Origin: Virgibacillus natechei
GTDB taxonomy: Bacteria > Bacillota > Bacilli > Bacillales > Amphibacillaceae
DNA length: 64,000 nt
Direction: 5' to 3'
NCBI RefSeq assembly: GCF_026013645.1
Contig: NZ_CP110224.1
Span: 186,001 to 250,000, forward strand
Shown here: piece after piece, positions 61,760 to 64,000 of the stretch
How the letters are laid out: each line of letters starts with the position of its first letter
Position numbering within the stretch: position 1 is the stretch's first letter
Made by a program: the position numbers and the translations under genes
The notes under the pieces: model-generated
Databases searched by the model: none
What the model was told of the DNA's origin: nothing
What the model saw: the letters and a program-made list of their open reading frames with translations, nothing else

Positions 61760-62704
61760 ATGATCGAAATTGAAAAGCCAAAAATTGAAACGGTAGAAGT
61801 CAGCGAAGATGCTACGTTTGGAAAATTTGTCGTCGAGCCGCTTGAACGTGGATATGGTGCCACACTTGGGAACTCCTTGCGTCGTATCCTACTATCCTCA
61901 CTTCCAGGTGCTGCTGTGACATCTGTTCAAATTGACGGGGCACTTCATGAGTTTTCGACAATTGATGGTGTTGTTGAAGATGTAACAACAATAATTTTGA
62001 ATCTAAAAAAACTAGCTCTAAAGATTTACTCTGATTCTGAGAAAACATTAGAGATTAATGTGCAGGGAGAAGGAATAGTTACGGCTGCAGACATTACGTA
62101 TGATAGTGATGTAGAAGTATTGAATCCAGAACTGCCAATTGCTACGATTAATAGCAAAGGTAGCTTGCATATGAAAATAACGGCATCTACTGGACGCGGT
62201 TATCGTAATTCCGAACAAAATAAACATGATGAGCAGCCAATCGGTGTTGTTGCAGTTGATTCTATTTTTACACCTGTATCTCGTGTCACGTACACGGTAG
62301 AAGATACACGTATAGGTCAAGTTGCAAGCTACGATAAGTTAACGTTAGATGTAACGACTGATGGAAGCATTCGTCCGGAGGAAGCAGTCTCCTTAGCGGC
62401 AAAAGTCTTTACAGAGCATCTTAATATTTTCGTAGGATTAACAGATCAAGCACAAAAAGCTGAAATCATGATTGAAAAAGAAGAAGATCAAAAAGAAAAA
62501 GTTATGGAAATGACAATAGAAGAACTAGATCTTTCTGTCAGATCCTATAATTGTTTGAAACGTGCTGGCATTAATTCAGTTCAAGAGCTTGCAAATAAAT
62601 CTGAAGAAGATATGATGAAAGTCCGTAATTTAGGCCGTAAATCACTAGAGGAAGTAAAAGTAAAACTAGATGATCTTGGCTTAGGCTTACGCGATGATGA
62701 CTAA
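61760..62704 (+). CDS. rpoA: DNA-directed RNA polymerase subunit alpha
   Basis: The 314-residue subunit that nucleates RNA polymerase assembly. N-terminal domain: [20 protein letters not shown]. The C-terminal domain, which binds UP elements and activators, shows [19 protein letters not shown] and [20 protein letters not shown] precedes the ATG. Penultimate gene of the cluster. Confidence 0.98.
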   Translation: MIEIEKPKIETVEVSEDATFGKFVVEPLERGYGATLGNSLRRILLSSLPGAAVTSVQIDGALHEFSTIDGVVEDVTTIILNLKKLALKIYSDSEKTLEINVQGEGIVTAADITYDSDVEVLNPELPIATINSKGSLHMKITASTGRGYRNSEQNKHDEQPIGVVAVDSIFTPVSRVTYTVEDTRIGQVASYDKLTLDVTTDGSIRPEEAVSLAAKVFTEHLNIFVGLTDQAQKAEIMIEKEEDQKEKVMEMTIEELDLSVRSYNCLKRAGINSVQELANKSEEDMMKVRNLGRKSLEEVKVKLDDLGLGLRDDD

Positions 62705-62776
62705 TCAATATAACTCCTTTAGAGTCTGAATTAAAGGGCAAGCGCCCCGAAACAACAGGAAAGGGAGGGATAATTC

Positions 62777-63130
62777 ATGGCTAGAAAATTTGGTCGTACA
62801 ACAGATACTCGAATGGCACTACTTCGTAACCTTGCATCTGATCTTATTATTCATGAAAGACTTGAAGTGACAGAGGCAAAAGCGAAAGATCTTAAATCTG
62901 TAGCAGAAAAGATGATTACGCTAGGCAAACGTGGTGATCTTCACGCACGCCGTCAAGCTGCATCATTCCTATATAACCAAGAAGCAAATGAAAATGAAAA
63001 TGTTATCCAAAAGCTTTTTGATGATGTTGCCTCGCGCTATGAAGACCGTCAAGGCGGATATACGCGTGTACTTAAGTTAGGCGCTCGTCAAGGTGATGGA
63101 GCAAAAATGGCAATCATTGAATTAGTTTAA
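62777..63130 (+). CDS. rplQ: 50S ribosomal protein L17
   Basis: A 117-residue tunnel-exit protein. It begins directly with the bacterial-type [41 protein letters not shown] ends it in two parts. AAAGGGAGGG precedes the ATG. Last gene of the S10-spc-alpha cluster. Confidence 0.97.
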   Translation: MARKFGRTTDTRMALLRNLASDLIIHERLEVTEAKAKDLKSVAEKMITLGKRGDLHARRQAASFLYNQEANENENVIQKLFDDVASRYEDRQGGYTRVLKLGARQGDGAKMAIIELV

Positions 63131-63147
63131 TACAATGATAACGTCAA

Positions 63148-63193
63148 GGGCAGGCTGAATCTCTTCTACGAGGTGAATCCAGGCCCTTTTTTT
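63148..63193 (+). terminator. Terminator after rplQ
   Basis: An imperfect hairpin with GGGC/GGCCC at the base and CTC/GAG at the top, followed by seven T. It separates the ribosomal cluster from ecfA1. Confidence 0.72.
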
Positions 63194-63248
63194 GTAGGCA
63201 GTGATCGAATTTTAGTTAACCTAGGGCAGGTGCAGAGGAGGTTGGGCA

Positions 63249-64000
63249 ATGAGGGGGAAGTTAATCGAGTTTAGAAACGTCTCTTTTCGATATGGAGATG
63301 ATTATCCGTGGGTATTGAAGAATTGTTCGTTTGATATATATGAGAGTGAATGGGTTGCCATTATCGGTCACAATGGTTCCGGGAAATCGACTATAGCTAA
63401 ACTATTGAATGGGTTATTGTTTCCGCAAGAAGGGGAAATTATCATTAATGGTCAGGAAGTGAACCAAGAGACCATTTGGGATATTCGTAGAGAGGTAGGA
63501 ATGGTTTTTCAGAATCCGGATAATCAATTTGTGGGAACAACGGTACAGGATGATGTAGCGTTTGGGATGGAAAACCGTGGTGTCCCCAGGGATGAAATGG
63601 TAAAGCGTATTGACCAAAACCTCACTGCTGTTGGAATGGCTGGCTATCTGTTGACGGAACCACATCGGTTGTCAGGTGGTCAAAAACAACGTGTGGCAAT
63701 TGCCGGCGTATTAGCCGTTTCTCCTCAGGTGCTTATTTTAGATGAGGCGACAGCTATGCTTGACCCCAAAGGCCGTACCGAAATTATGGAGACTGTATCG
63801 AATGTCCAGGATAAGAATGACCTATCATTAATTACAATTACACATGATTTGCGTGAGGTTGTTCAGGCTGAACGCGTTATTGTCATGAATGAAGGACAAG
63901 TTTGGGAAGCGTCCACACCACGTGAAGTCTTTTCAAAAAAAGATGCGCTTCAAAAAATTGGACTGGATGTACCATTTATTGCTGTTTTAGCAGAAGAACT
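63249..64000 (+). CDS. ecfA1: Energy-coupling factor transporter ATPase EcfA1 (3' end outside window)
   Basis: An ABC ATPase of the ECF vitamin/metal uptake module, which pairs with EcfA2 and the membrane subunit EcfT, both expected just downstream. 250 residues are visible, open to the edge. Walker A GHNGSGKST, Q-loop VFQNPDNQ, signature LSGGQKQR, Walker B VLILDEATAMLD and the switch ITHD are all intact. ATG 63249 follows GAGGAGG. The family is usually about 280 residues, so little is missing. Confidence 0.95.
   Translation, partial: MRGKLIEFRNVSFRYGDDYPWVLKNCSFDIYESEWVAIIGHNGSGKSTIAKLLNGLLFPQEGEIIINGQEVNQETIWDIRREVGMVFQNPDNQFVGTTVQDDVAFGMENRGVPRDEMVKRIDQNLTAVGMAGYLLTEPHRLSGGQKQRVAIAGVLAVSPQVLILDEATAMLDPKGRTEIMETVSNVQDKNDLSLITITHDLREVVQAERVIVMNEGQVWEASTPREVFSKKDALQKIGLDVPFIAVLAEE

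Overview
The window is core chromosome of a low-GC Gram-positive bacterium of the family Bacillaceae. The gene order is almost that of the origin-proximal region of Bacillus subtilis: fol genes, lysS, an rrn-tRNA-rrn block, ctsR-mcsA-mcsB-clpC, radA, yacL, gltX, cysE-cysS, sigH, secE-nusG, rplKAJL, rpoBC, the str operon, the S10-spc-alpha cluster and ecfA1. Features of the 16S sequence, judged from memory, suggest the Oceanobacillus/Virgibacillus lineage. Every recognised gene lies on the + strand, as expected for highly expressed genes on a leading strand.

Layout. 1-3480: end of the folate operon (folP, folB, folK, a yazB-like regulator), a decayed dusB, then lysS. 3757-15349: two nearly identical rRNA operons separated by nine tRNA genes (Val, Thr, Lys, Leu, Gly, Leu, Arg, Pro, Ala). 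15594-16292: an MgtC-family membrane protein not expected at this locus. 16578-21198: the CtsR-controlled protein quality-control operon. 21704-30032: radA, yacL, gltX, a cysteine T-box with cysE-cysS, then mrnC, rlmB and rae1. 30150-34673: sigH, rpmGB, secE, nusG and the L11/L1/L10/L12 genes with an L10 leader. 35030-43335: rsmC, rpoB, rpoC. 43599-48351: rplGB, rpsL, rpsG, fusA, tuf. 48737-63130: 28 genes in the S10-spc-alpha cluster, from rpsJ to rplQ, including secY, adk, a KOW-domain gene, infA and rpoA. 63249 to the end: truncated ecfA1.

Together the genes encode much of the translation and transcription machinery (rRNA, tRNA, ribosomal proteins, RNA polymerase subunits, NusG, elongation and initiation factors, aminoacyl-tRNA synthetases). 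They also supply the SecY/SecE translocon, adenylate kinase and stress proteolysis.

No mobile element, CRISPR array, phage or defence island is visible, and I found no clearly new multi-gene system. The points of interest are departures from the conserved template. dusB is a frameshifted remnant. disA, ispD-ispF and map are absent from their usual slots. Each rrn operon has a consensus promoter between 23S and 5S. The 23S copies differ in one hairpin loop. There are possible leader or attenuation structures before rpoB, nusG, rpsJ and rpoA, an inverted repeat around the rplGB-str promoter, and a small family of intergenic hairpin repeats. All base comparisons were made by eye.
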